Positions 53,629 through 62,509 of a stretch of 64,000 nt of DNA are shown one piece after another (position 1 is the first letter of the stretch; each line of letters begins with the position of its first letter). This DNA is from Algoriphagus formosus (lineage in GTDB: Bacteria; Bacteroidota; Bacteroidia; Cytophagales; Cyclobacteriaceae). The DNA lies in NCBI RefSeq assembly GCF_002807035.1, contig NZ_NIUC01000003.1:62001-126000 (forward strand), in the 5' to 3' direction. A program made the translations under genes and the position numbers. The notes below the pieces were generated by a model. It did not search any database. It was not told the origin of the DNA and saw only the letters and a program-made list of their open reading frames with translations.

Positions 53629-54201
53629 ATGATGAAGAAACGATACGTTTTTCCTTTTGCAATGTTGATTACGATGGTCATGGTAGCCTGTGGAGGCTCG
53701 AAAGAGGAAAGTTCCGAGGAGATGGATTCAATGGAAGTATCTGAATCCTCTGAAGCCGAATCTCGACCAAGTCCACTTGAGGTCAAAGAAGGGCAAATAG
53801 CCGGAAAGGCATTCAAGGTGCAGTATGGATCTCCTGCGGTAAAAGGAAGAACCGTTTGGGGTGACTTGGTTCCTTATAATGTAGTTTGGCGTACCGGTGC
53901 CAATGAGGCGACTTTTGTAGATCTTTCTGAGGATATGACAGTTGAAGGCCAAAGCCTCAAAGCAGGTAAGTATTCTCTTTTCACCATCCCCAAAGAATCA
54001 GGAACCTGGACTGTTATTTTTAATAGTGAATGGGATTTGGAGCATGGGCACTTCCAGTATGATGAAAAGCAAGATGTATTGCGGGTAGAGGTAACTCCAT
54101 CTTGGGAAGAAAGCTCTCAAGAGCGCCTTGCAATTGATATCGAGGAGCCAGGCTTGGTCATTCGTTGGGAAAAGCTGAAACTTCCAATCAGTATTCAATA
54201 G
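53629..54201 (+). CDS. DUF2911 lipoprotein
   Basis: The 190-residue product has a lipoprotein signal peptide (MVMVA-C, Cys22) and an acidic Ser/Glu-rich linker (about 24-50), then a DUF2911 domain of about 135 residues with VKGRTVWGDLVPYNVVWRTG, LKAGKYSLFTIPKES and WTVIFNSEWD. DUF2911 is widespread in Bacteroidota and its function is unknown. Single gene with its own promoter box and terminator. Confidence 0.85.
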   Translation: MMKKRYVFPFAMLITMVMVACGGSKEESSEEMDSMEVSESSEAESRPSPLEVKEGQIAGKAFKVQYGSPAVKGRTVWGDLVPYNVVWRTGANEATFVDLSEDMTVEGQSLKAGKYSLFTIPKESGTWTVIFNSEWDLEHGHFQYDEKQDVLRVEVTPSWEESSQERLAIDIEEPGLVIRWEKLKLPISIQ

Positions 54202-54218
54202 GAATTGATTTAAAGCAA

Positions 54219-54261
54219 ATAAAACCCTGATTTTATCCAAAGCCAGGGTTTTGCTTTTTTA
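54219..54261 (+). terminator. terminator of the DUF2911 gene
   Basis: AAAACCCTG (54221-54229) pairs with CAGGGTTTT (54244-54252) over a 14-base loop, followed by GC and a T run to 54260. Confidence 0.75.
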
Positions 54262-54278
54262 TATGTAGCTGTCGAAGC

Positions 54279-54286
54279 TATTTTTG
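54279..54286 (+). promoter_or_regulatory. -7 promoter box of the penicillin acylase-family gene
   Basis: TATTTTTG matches TAnnTTTG exactly, 39 bp before the ATG at 54326; a second near match, TATATTGG, is at 54294-54301. Neither has a clear TTG 21 bp upstream. Confidence 0.4.
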
Positions 54287-54325
54287 ATTTTGCTATATTG
54301 GCAATCTTTAAAACACCCGAATTTC

Positions 54326-56749
54326 ATGAAGTATTTCTGGTTTATACTCGTATTGCTAATCACCCTTTCCCTTGGATATTTCGCTTCAAAGCCCTTAGGA
54401 CCAGCGCCACCACTTGCGCCGCTTCTTGATCCGAATGTTGGTTTTTGGCAAAACATGTACAGCGAAGATGATCTTGCTGCTGAAAATCTAGAACTAGCAG
54501 GGCTAAATTCTACGGTAAAGGTGATTTATGACGAGAATTTGATTCCTCACATCTTTGCTGACAATGATGAAGATCTTTATCGGGCTCAAGGCTATGTGAC
54601 AGCAAAGCATAGACTTTGGCAAATGGAATTTCAGACGATGGCTGCAGCAGGTCGTATTTCTGAAATTGTAGGGCCGGTAGCTTTGGAATTGGACCGAATG
54701 ACACGCCGAAAAGGACTCGCCTACGGAGCAGAGCTAGGCTATGAATTTGTCAAAGAAAATCATCCAGAAATGATGCCCTTGATTGATGCCTTCGCGGATG
54801 GTGTGAATCAGTATGTCGAAAGTTTGGATGATGCAAGACTACCAGTTGAATACAAGATTCTAAATTATCGACCTGAAAAATGGTCCGCATACAAATCTCT
54901 CTTGCTTCTAAAGTATATGTCAGATATGCTGATGGGTGACAGAGATTTACAATACTCCAATCTTCGAAAGATTATCGGGCAGGAGAAATTAGATGTTCTT
55001 TTCCCAGAGTTTCCTGAAGAGAATGATCCTGTGATTGAAGCCGATCGGGTTTGGGGTTTCACACCTGTCTCTATTGAGGTGCCTGATTCATTGAATTATC
55101 CAAATGACGCATTGACCATCGATCCATTGCCACAGCCAGAGGATGGCGTTGGCTCAAACAATTGGGCCGTTTCCGGCTCCAAGACTCAAAGCGGAAACCC
55201 AATTCTAGCCAATGATCCACATTTGAGTCTGAATCTTCCTTCCCTTTGGTACAGTATGCAGCTTACCACGCCGGAGTTTTCTGTCAAAGGAGCTACACTC
55301 CCAGGAGCTTTAGGGGTGATTTCCGGATTTAATCAAAATATCGCTTGGGGAGTGACAAACGCAACCAAGGATGCCAGGGATTGGTACAAAATCACTTTTG
55401 AAGATGATAGCAGAAGTAGATATCGATATGGTGATGAATGGAGAGAGAGTTCCTTCCGCATTGAAGAGATAAAGATAAAAGGTGAGGAAACCTTTATGGA
55501 TACCGTGGTCTACACTCATTATGGTCCGGTAGTTTATGATAGAAGTTTCCGGTCGGACCGTCAGGATGTCAACTTTTCGCTTAAATGGACTGTGCACATG
55601 GGTTCGAATGAGCAGCTTACATTTTTGAAGATGAATAAGGCCAAAAACCACCAAGATTACATGGATGCCTTAGATCATTACACCGCTCCAGCACAGAACT
55701 TTGTTTTTGCATCAAAGGAAGGGGACATAGCCATGAGGATTCAAGGTAAATTCCCTGTCAAGTGGGAGGGTCAAGGTAAATTCTTCATGGATGGAGCAGA
55801 TCCGCAGATGGAATGGCAGGCATATATTCCCAATGAGCACAACCCTAGTACCCTCAATCCAGAGCGAGGTTTTGTTTCTTCGGCCAATCAACATCCCGTT
55901 GATCCTTCTTATCCTTATTATGTCTTTGACAATAGCTACGAGCATTACAGAAATAGAAGGTTGAACGGAGAGTTGAGAAGGTTAAACTCCATCACAGTGG
56001 AGGAAATGAAGGCTCTTCAATTTGATGATTATTACCTTCATGCTGCTGAGGCGTTGCCTGTAATGATCGAACTTTTGGAAACTCAAGATTTCCAAGATGA
56101 AAAAGCCTCCAAATATCTGCAAGAGTTGAAAGAATGGGATTTTTATGCTGACCCTAATCAGAAGGCACCCACGCTTTTCTACAATTGGTGGGGAAAGACC
56201 TACAATCAACTTTGGAAGGAATGGGAAGAATGGAATGTGCCGGTAGTACGACCAAATTACTACCAAACTGTCAAATTGATGCAGGAGAATCCGGAGAGTG
56301 AGTTTTTTGACAATAAAATGACCGATGAAGTTGAAACAGCCAAGACTCATGTCAACAAAGCCTTTGAAGAAATGGTGGCCGATATGAAAGAGTGGGAAAA
56401 TGAGGAAGGGGATTATGCCTGGGCAAATTATAAAAGGACTAGTATTCAGCACTTGGTACCTCAATTTGAATCTTTCTCGGTGAAGAATGTCTACACCGGT
56501 GGCGGTTCGGGTATTTTGAATGCAACTAGTAGCAGAGCAGGGGCAAGTTGGCGAATGGTCGTGGAGTTGGGCGAACCAATAAAAGCCTTTGGTATTTATC
56601 CAGGAGGTCAATCGGGAAATCCCGGATCAAAATATTACGATAATTTTATATCTAAATGGGCTAATGGGGAGTATCTCAACTTTGATTTAAGAGAATCTAA
56701 TCAAACTGAAAACATCTTATTTGAAACCAACCTGACTCCAAAACAATGA
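54326..56749 (+). CDS. penicillin acylase-family Ntn hydrolase
   Basis: The ATG at 54326 gives MKYFWFILVLLITLSLGYFA, a signal peptide or anchor, and 807 residues. The alpha-chain part (about 30-265) contains YDENLIPHIFADNDEDLYRAQGY; the beta chain should begin at Ser277 in GSNNWAVSGSKT after self-cleavage, with Asn in GVTNATKDARDWY as the oxyanion residue. Relatives cleave amide bonds of beta-lactams, acyl-homoserine lactones or other N-acyl compounds, so a role in quorum quenching is possible but not shown. The stop overlaps the start of the small membrane protein gene (ATGA). Confidence 0.88.
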   Translation: MKYFWFILVLLITLSLGYFASKPLGPAPPLAPLLDPNVGFWQNMYSEDDLAAENLELAGLNSTVKVIYDENLIPHIFADNDEDLYRAQGYVTAKHRLWQMEFQTMAAAGRISEIVGPVALELDRMTRRKGLAYGAELGYEFVKENHPEMMPLIDAFADGVNQYVESLDDARLPVEYKILNYRPEKWSAYKSLLLLKYMSDMLMGDRDLQYSNLRKIIGQEKLDVLFPEFPEENDPVIEADRVWGFTPVSIEVPDSLNYPNDALTIDPLPQPEDGVGSNNWAVSGSKTQSGNPILANDPHLSLNLPSLWYSMQLTTPEFSVKGATLPGALGVISGFNQNIAWGVTNATKDARDWYKITFEDDSRSRYRYGDEWRESSFRIEEIKIKGEETFMDTVVYTHYGPVVYDRSFRSDRQDVNFSLKWTVHMGSNEQLTFLKMNKAKNHQDYMDALDHYTAPAQNFVFASKEGDIAMRIQGKFPVKWEGQGKFFMDGADPQMEWQAYIPNEHNPSTLNPERGFVSSANQHPVDPSYPYYVFDNSYEHYRNRRLNGELRRLNSITVEEMKALQFDDYYLHAAEALPVMIELLETQDFQDEKASKYLQELKEWDFYADPNQKAPTLFYNWWGKTYNQLWKEWEEWNVPVVRPNYYQTVKLMQENPESEFFDNKMTDEVETAKTHVNKAFEEMVADMKEWENEEGDYAWANYKRTSIQHLVPQFESFSVKNVYTGGGSGILNATSSRAGASWRMVVELGEPIKAFGIYPGGQSGNPGSKYYDNFISKWANGEYLNFDLRESNQTENILFETNLTPKQ

Positions 56750-57123
56750 AATTTATAGCATTCTTGATTCTTTCCTTGGTTGTTGTTCTTCTTGTGAATG
56801 GCGCCACATCCTATATCGGAGCAATGATTGCATTGGCATTGCTAGGGGCATTGATGCACCCAGGAAGCTTTGCAGCTTTCTTTGGTGGTGGTTTTGGGAT
56901 GGCGTTGGCTTGGACTTCTTTGGCTTTGTTTTTGAAATTTTCCACAGGAAGTGATTTGCCTGAGAAAATGGGAGAGCTATTTGGAGTAAATTCTGCGATG
57001 GCGATTTTATTAATCACGGCTGTGATTGGATTTGTACTGGGTGCATTCAGTGGCTTAAGTGGCCACCTGTTTTGGAAAATGCTGCGGAAAAAGCCAAAGA
57101 ATATTTATAGGGGCAATCTTTAG
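56746..57123 (+). CDS. small membrane protein of unknown function
   Basis: The 125-residue product has four predicted membrane helices (LILSLVVVLLVNG, AMIALALLGALM, GMALAWTSLALFLK and AILLITAVIGFVLGAF) and a basic C-terminal tail (LRKKPKN), which suggests a cytoplasmic C-terminus. I do not recognise the family. A four-base overlap with the penicillin acylase gene makes the pair translationally coupled, so the two products may work together. Confidence 0.7.
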   Translation: MKFIAFLILSLVVVLLVNGATSYIGAMIALALLGALMHPGSFAAFFGGGFGMALAWTSLALFLKFSTGSDLPEKMGELFGVNSAMAILLITAVIGFVLGAFSGLSGHLFWKMLRKKPKNIYRGNL

Positions 57124-57185
57124 GATTAAATCTGGAATTTTTTGGCTTAATTTTCCGACAAATTAGTTTTTCAATTTATTGAAAT

Positions 57186-57202
57186 GAGTACCTTTGGTAC
57201 TC
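57186..57202 (+). promoter_or_regulatory. palindrome on the -7 box of the polysaccharide-locus regulator
   Basis: The sequence GAGTACCtttGGTACTC is a perfect 7-bp inverted repeat with a 3-bp centre. TACCTTTG at 57189-57196 inside it matches the -7 consensus exactly. It lies 19 bp before the ATG of the winged-helix gene, so an operator for autoregulation is likely. Confidence 0.6.
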
Positions 57203-57221
57203 GCTTTATATCTGATTTTTA

Positions 57222-57740
57222 ATGCTTGAGTCTCTTATTACCTCTAAAACACGGCTGAGACTTCTCGTGAAGTTTTTTGTAAATGACCAAAACCGAAGTC
57301 ACTTGCGAGGATTGGCGGATGAATTTGGTGAATCTACTAATGCCATTAGAAAAGAGCTTAATAATCTAACTCAGGCCGGAATTTTGCTGAAAGAATCCAA
57401 CAAAAATAAGATTGCTTATAAGGCGAATACCCATCATCCATTCTTCATCAATATTCAGGAAATAATCCGAAAATATCTCGGGTTGGATAGACTGTTGGAA
57501 CAAATTCTAGATCGAATGGGAGAGGTGGGTCAAGTAGTTTTGGTAGGAGATATTGCTAAAGGTATCGATACAGGTACTATTGACGTCTTAGTCACCGGTG
57601 ATCAATTAAATCAGGATTACATCAAAGGACTAAAGTCAAGAATAGAAGAACTAATCGAGCGGAAGGTAGTATTCACCCTTTCCAATGATCGATATGAAGA
57701 AGAAGGCCTAGTCCTTTTTGACAGTACGGTAGGCGTTTAA
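57222..57740 (+). CDS. winged-helix protein with nucleotidyltransferase-like C-terminus
   Basis: The 172-residue protein has an ArsR-like winged helix (residues 8-75: LRLLVKFFVNDQN, LADEFGESTNAIRKELNNL as the recognition region, then a wing) and a C-terminal alpha/beta part, VGQVVLVGDIAKGIDTGTID, that resembles minimal nucleotidyltransferase folds (G-D/S strand-turn) but lacks a clear two-Asp active site. It stands first in the exopolysaccharide locus. I recall similar genes at the head of Bacteroidota polysaccharide loci; a regulator role is inferred. The palindrome on its promoter may be its own binding site. Confidence 0.7.
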   Translation: MLESLITSKTRLRLLVKFFVNDQNRSHLRGLADEFGESTNAIRKELNNLTQAGILLKESNKNKIAYKANTHHPFFINIQEIIRKYLGLDRLLEQILDRMGEVGQVVLVGDIAKGIDTGTIDVLVTGDQLNQDYIKGLKSRIEELIERKVVFTLSNDRYEEEGLVLFDSTVGV

Positions 57741-57868
57741 TTGACGCTTTTGGACATAAATTACGCTTAGGTTTCATCTGGAAATGGGACTGAAAGGGCG
57801 AAGCTGTGTCCAAGCTGTTATATTTAAAGATTAAAAGTTCAAATTAGATAAACTTTATCCAGGATCAT

Positions 57869-60481
57869 TTGAAAAAATCAGTTGAAATATTTCGAAGTCA
57901 AATTCTGAAATCTTTTTCTCTTGCCTTATTGGCTGTATTGATTTCATTTTCAATTCAAGCCCAGAGTCTATCCGATATTCAATCGGTCAAAGTAGACAAT
58001 CTATCAGATGCTCAGATAGAGAATCTCATTAAGCGGGCAGAATCCAATGGTCTTACGACAAATCAGCTAGTTGCTTTAGCAAGAGAGCGAGGAATGCCAG
58101 CTACAGAAGCTGCTAAACTTCAGCAGCGAATCCAGCAACTTCAAACTCAAGCACAAAGTCCAAATTCTGGTAATCTCAGTTCTGGAAGAGAAATGGGTTT
58201 TCAGCAAGTGGATGTATTTGATTCTCTAAGAAGATCTGACCCATATTACGATCTTACACCAAAGCAAAAAAAGATATTTGGATATAAGCTTTTCCATAAC
58301 CGAAATCTGGATTTTAGTCCAAGTCTGAATCTTCCTACACCACAATCTTATGTAGTAGGTAGTGGGGATCAATTGCTAATTGATGTTTACGGGGCTTCTC
58401 AGCAATCCTTTGATGTACAGGTGACCCCGGAAGGTAGGGTATTTGTACCTAACGTTGGGCCTGTGCAAGTAGGAGGGGCTACGATTGAAGCAGCCACAGT
58501 AAGAATAAAAGCTGCACTGTCTAGGATTTATTCGGGTCTTAAAGGTGCTAACCCTAATACCTTTTTGCAAATCAGATTAGGTAACATCCGGTCTATCAAA
58601 GTATCCATGGTCGGAGAGCTTACCAAGCCTGGGACATACACCTTGCCATCTTTTGCCACGGTATTTAATGCTCTTTATGCCGCTGGCGGCCCCAATGAAA
58701 ATGGAGCCTTCCGGAAAATCCAAGTTTACAGAGGGTCCAAGCTTATTTCTCAAGTAGATATTTATGAATTCCTGTCCAAGGGAGATCAGTCGGCCAATAT
58801 TAATCTACAGGATAATGATGTGATCATTGTACCAGCAGTAGAGGGCCGCGCTGAGGTGATAGGACCGGTCAATCGAGAAGGCTTATTTGAGGTGAAGTCT
58901 GGTGAGAGCTTAAAGGATTTATTTCTTTATACGGGTGGATTTTCCAGTTTGGCCTATAGGGATCGCGTGACAATTCGGAGAATAGAAGACAACCAACGGA
59001 AGATTATAGATGTCCCTTCTTCAGATTTTGGAAGCTTTTATCCGCAGGTTGGTGACGAAATTTTAATTGGAGAGGCCTTGGATCGCTATTCCAATAGGGT
59101 ACAAGTAAGTGGGTCAGTGATGCGGCCAGGAGAATTTTCTATTGAGGAAGGGCTCACTATAAAAGGGCTCATCGAAAAAGCTGAAGGACTCCGTCCAGAG
59201 GCATTCACTAATCGGGTGACTTTATATCGAACGAGTGAGGACCTTACTTTAGCCGCTATTACAGTTGAACTGTCAGAAATTCTGGAAGGACGTGCAGAAG
59301 ATATTCCCTTGAAAAATGAAGACCTACTTTTCATTCCAAGTCGATATGAAATCCAGGAAGAGTACTATGTTAAAATCAGTGGAGAAGTGAGTTTCCCAGG
59401 CACCTACCCATTTGCAAACTCCATGACGGTTGGTGATTTGATACTTCGAGCTGGTGGGCTTTTAGAGTCAGCAAGCAATTCCTCCATAGAGGTAGCTAGG
59501 CGTGTCCGGGATGCAAGTAGTAGACAGATAGCTGAAATTTCCACTTTAAGTATAGGCTCAGACCTCGAAATCACAGAAGAGGAGAAGCAGCTACCTCTTC
59601 AGCCATTTGACCATGTTTTTATTAGAAGGAGTCCTGGTTTTGAGCGAGAACAAATCATGACTGTAAGAGGAGAAGTGAAGTTTCCGGGAGAATTTGTGAT
59701 TTCCTCTGCAAACGAAAGGATTTCTGATGTGATTGAGCGAGCTGGGGGGTTGAATGAATTTGCTTATCCGCAAGGTGCCAATTTAATTCGACGAACTGTC
59801 TATTATAAAGGAAAAACAGAGGAGGAAATCAGGGAAGAAACGCTACAAGAAATTTTTGAGAGGTTAAACCCAGAAACGAATCGAAATTTGAATGAGGCTG
59901 AACTTATCTTGTTTGAAAGAGTCCAACAAAAGCTCAAGGAGATTGAGTATAATCGGACACGTATTTCTTCCAATTTAAGTTCTGATCCATCCACAATTCT
60001 AATGGATACACTTTCTATAGATCCGGAGCTAAATAAGTCACGTTTTCAGCAAGAGGATATGGTTGGTATAGATCTGGAGAAAATATTGAAAAACCCAGGT
60101 TCGGAAGAGGATTTGATTTTGATGGAGGGCGATATTTTACAAATTCCTAAACAACTCCAAACGGTCAGGATGGTTGGAGAGGTCTTGCTTCCAACGACTA
60201 CTAGGTTTGAGAGTGGTAGAAATTTGAAGTATTATATTTCGAAAGCTGGTGGTTTTACAGAGAATGCCCGAAAATCTAAATCCTATGTGGTGTATGCAAA
60301 TGGTGATGCTGCACAAACTAAAGGGTTTTTAGGAATTAAAAAGTATCCCAAATTATTGCCTGGAGCTGAGATTGTAGTTCCAGGAAAGCCTGAAAGGGAG
60401 CGTATGAATGCAGCTGCTTGGATTGGGATCGCTTCAAGTCTTGCTACTTTGGGGATTTTAATTGAGAGATTGATACAATAA
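57869..60481 (+). CDS. SLBB-domain polysaccharide export protein (Wza-like)
   Basis: The start is a TTG: no ATG is in frame between the upstream stop (57845) and the signal peptide KSFSLALLAVLISFSIQAQ. The 870-residue product has a poly-export (PES) domain (about 155-235: YVVGSGDQLLIDVYG and VTPEGRVFVPNVGPV), then at least five SLBB repeats, each recognisable by a G-x-V-xx-PG start (VSMVGELTKPGTY, VSGSVMRPGEFSI, ISGEVSFPGTYP, VRGEVKFPGEFV, VRMVGEVLLPTTT), a Glu-rich helical insert (about 645-705) and a C-terminal helix IGIASSLATLGILIERL. It forms the periplasm-spanning export channel for a capsular or exopolysaccharide. Confidence 0.9.
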   Translation: MKKSVEIFRSQILKSFSLALLAVLISFSIQAQSLSDIQSVKVDNLSDAQIENLIKRAESNGLTTNQLVALARERGMPATEAAKLQQRIQQLQTQAQSPNSGNLSSGREMGFQQVDVFDSLRRSDPYYDLTPKQKKIFGYKLFHNRNLDFSPSLNLPTPQSYVVGSGDQLLIDVYGASQQSFDVQVTPEGRVFVPNVGPVQVGGATIEAATVRIKAALSRIYSGLKGANPNTFLQIRLGNIRSIKVSMVGELTKPGTYTLPSFATVFNALYAAGGPNENGAFRKIQVYRGSKLISQVDIYEFLSKGDQSANINLQDNDVIIVPAVEGRAEVIGPVNREGLFEVKSGESLKDLFLYTGGFSSLAYRDRVTIRRIEDNQRKIIDVPSSDFGSFYPQVGDEILIGEALDRYSNRVQVSGSVMRPGEFSIEEGLTIKGLIEKAEGLRPEAFTNRVTLYRTSEDLTLAAITVELSEILEGRAEDIPLKNEDLLFIPSRYEIQEEYYVKISGEVSFPGTYPFANSMTVGDLILRAGGLLESASNSSIEVARRVRDASSRQIAEISTLSIGSDLEITEEEKQLPLQPFDHVFIRRSPGFEREQIMTVRGEVKFPGEFVISSANERISDVIERAGGLNEFAYPQGANLIRRTVYYKGKTEEEIREETLQEIFERLNPETNRNLNEAELILFERVQQKLKEIEYNRTRISSNLSSDPSTILMDTLSIDPELNKSRFQQEDMVGIDLEKILKNPGSEEDLILMEGDILQIPKQLQTVRMVGEVLLPTTTRFESGRNLKYYISKAGGFTENARKSKSYVVYANGDAAQTKGFLGIKKYPKLLPGAEIVVPGKPERERMNAAAWIGIASSLATLGILIERLIQ

Positions 60482-60507
60482 ATATTAAATAAGATAAATT
60501 TAGTTTC

Positions 60508-61827
60508 ATGAAAATTGCAGTAGTAGGTACAGGCTACGTTGGCTTGGTATCGGGTGCTTGTTTTGCAGATGTGGGTATCGAAGTTACCTGCGTGGATATT
60601 GATCAGAAAAAGATCGATAAGCTCAAGAATGGAGTCATGCCAATCTATGAACCAGGCCTGGAGGAAATAGTGGTTCGCAACTATAAAAGCGGAAGACTTC
60701 ATTTCAGTACGGATCTAGGTGAGGCTATTCAAGGTGCCGAGGTGGCGTTTATTGCCGTAGGTACTCCTCCTGGAGAGGATGGGTCAGCTGATTTGAAATA
60801 TGTTTTGGCAGTAGCCGATGAGATTGGTCAAAAGATGACCGATTACATTGTGGTTGCTACAAAGAGCACAGTGCCAGTCACTACAGGAGAAAAAGTTCGG
60901 GCTACTATTAAGGCTGCATTGGAAAAGAGAGGCTCAGACCTTCCATTTGCGGTAGCATCCAATCCGGAATTTTTGAAAGAAGGGGCAGCTGTAGAGGATT
61001 TTTTAAAGCCTGACAGAATTGTGATTGGTGTAGATGATGAGCGAGCTGAGAAAATCATGCAGCGGCTTTACAAGCCTTTCCAACTCAGTGGGGAGAGGAT
61101 TATCTACATGGATATTCCTTCTGCAGAGATGACCAAGTATGCTGCTAATGCCATGCTTGCCACAAAGATTTCCTTTATGAATGATATTGCTAACCTATGT
61201 GAAAAAGTTGGAGCTGATGCAAATATGGTTCGCAAAGGAATTGGATCTGATCCGAGGATTGGAAATAAATTTATTTACCCTGGGGTAGGGTATGGAGGTT
61301 CTTGTTTTCCAAAAGACGTGAAGGCAATCATCAAAACTGCTAAAGAATATGGATATGATCTTCGCGTCCTACAATCTGTAGAAGATGTAAATGATGATCA
61401 AAAGCATATTTTGGCATCGAAAGTAAAGTCTCATTTTGGGGATGACCTTAGCGGAATGACCTTTGCCATGTGGGGTTTGAGTTTCAAACCAAACACGGAT
61501 GATATGCGTGAATCCCCTGCAGCAGTCATTATCGATGAACTCCGAGCGGCGGGTGCAAAAGTGCGTGCCTATGACCCAAAAGCTATGGAAGAGGCAAAAG
61601 AGCACTATATTTTCGATAAAGTGACCTATTGCAATGATGCCTATGATGCCTGTGTGGATGCTGACGCCTTACTCTTGGTGACAGAATGGTCCGAGTTTAG
61701 GATACCAAGTTGGGAAGCGGTCGGTAAATTATTGAAAAACAAAGTAGTCTTTGACGGTAGGAACATCTACGATAAGAGATACTTGGCGTCATTAGGATTT
61801 ACGCACTTTGGTATAGGTTCTAAATAG
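60508..61827 (+). CDS. ugd: UDP-glucose 6-dehydrogenase
   Basis: The 439-residue protein has the N-terminal Rossmann motif VVGTGYVGLVSGACFAD, the AVGTPPGEDG and STVPVTTGEKV segments, FLKEGAAVEDFLKPDR, and the catalytic Cys266 in GVGYGGSCFPKDV, followed by the C-terminal FKPNTDDMRESPA. It oxidises UDP-glucose to UDP-glucuronate with two NAD+, a precursor for acidic exopolysaccharides. Related UDP-N-acetylmannosamine dehydrogenases differ in the active-site surroundings. It lies 26 bp after the export gene. Confidence 0.93.
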   Translation: MKIAVVGTGYVGLVSGACFADVGIEVTCVDIDQKKIDKLKNGVMPIYEPGLEEIVVRNYKSGRLHFSTDLGEAIQGAEVAFIAVGTPPGEDGSADLKYVLAVADEIGQKMTDYIVVATKSTVPVTTGEKVRATIKAALEKRGSDLPFAVASNPEFLKEGAAVEDFLKPDRIVIGVDDERAEKIMQRLYKPFQLSGERIIYMDIPSAEMTKYAANAMLATKISFMNDIANLCEKVGADANMVRKGIGSDPRIGNKFIYPGVGYGGSCFPKDVKAIIKTAKEYGYDLRVLQSVEDVNDDQKHILASKVKSHFGDDLSGMTFAMWGLSFKPNTDDMRESPAAVIIDELRAAGAKVRAYDPKAMEEAKEHYIFDKVTYCNDAYDACVDADALLLVTEWSEFRIPSWEAVGKLLKNKVVFDGRNIYDKRYLASLGFTHFGIGSK

Positions 61828-61834
61828 AAAATTC

Positions 61835-61873
61835 AAAATCTCCCCAAAACAAGATTGGGGAGATTTTAATTTT
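61835..61873 (+). terminator. terminator-like hairpin after ugd
   Basis: A perfect 11-bp stem, AAAATCTCCCC/GGGGAGATTTT (61835-61845 with 61857-61867), is followed by AATTTTTATT. It sits inside the polysaccharide locus, 14 bp before the next ATG, so read-through or a separate start must supply the following genes. Confidence 0.75.
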
Positions 61874-61881
61874 TATTAAAT

Positions 61882-62490
61882 ATGATCATTGCAGGAGCAG
61901 GAGGGCATGGCTTAGAAGTATATGGAGTGCTAATTTCCCAAGGTATTCCAGCCTCAGAAATCTGTTTCTACGATGAAGATAGTTCAAAAAAAATAATCCA
62001 TTCCTCCGGGTCTAAAATATTGAATACTGAAAATGAGTTGAAAAAAGCATTGGAAACGAATCCTAATTATTGTTTGGGAGTAGGGTCCCCGGCTTTTAGA
62101 GAATATTTTTTTAAAAAATTTGAATCATTTGGGGGTGAACATTACGCGTTGAAAAGCACAAATAGTGTTTTAATGGGGTCAGATCAAGACTTTGATTTGA
62201 TGCCATTTGGCTTCGTAGGCCCAGAGACAGTATTTGGAAAAGGTGTCTTGATTAATTCCCGCGCTAATGTGCATCATCAATGTATAGTAGGTGAATTCTC
62301 GGAGTTGGGGCCTGGGTCGATATTATTAGGAGGTGCCAAAGTAGGTAAGCACTGCAGGATAGGTGCAGGTGCTATTTTGTTACCAGGGGTCGAAGTTGGC
62401 GATAATGTGATAGTTGGAGCTGGAGCGGTGGTCACCAAGAACTTTAGGAGTAATTCCATTTTGAAAGGTGTACCCGCATCTAATCAATAG
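61882..62490 (+). CDS. PglD/NeuD-like sugar O- or N-acyltransferase
   Basis: The 202-residue protein starts with a Rossmann-like N-terminal domain (MIIAGAGGHGLEVYGVLI) and continues as a left-handed beta-helix with hexapeptide repeats (from FVGPETVFGKGVLINSRANVHHQ to VEVGDNVIVGAGAVV); the His-His pair in ANVHHQC is the usual acetyl-transfer base region. It resembles PglD, which N-acetylates UDP-amino-sugars, and NeuD, which O-acetylates sialic acid. Which sugar is modified here is not shown. Confidence 0.85.
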   Translation: MIIAGAGGHGLEVYGVLISQGIPASEICFYDEDSSKKIIHSSGSKILNTENELKKALETNPNYCLGVGSPAFREYFFKKFESFGGEHYALKSTNSVLMGSDQDFDLMPFGFVGPETVFGKGVLINSRANVHHQCIVGEFSELGPGSILLGGAKVGKHCRIGAGAILLPGVEVGDNVIVGAGAVVTKNFRSNSILKGVPASNQ

Positions 62491-62509
62491 GGTTTGTGTA
62501 TTTATTGAA

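Noticed and set aside
55982..56611. 209-codon open frame antisense to the penicillin acylase-family gene
   Set aside because: The plus strand is a well-supported enzyme in this stretch; the antisense frame has no start signal, no domain and His/Phe/Leu-rich composition typical of shadow frames.
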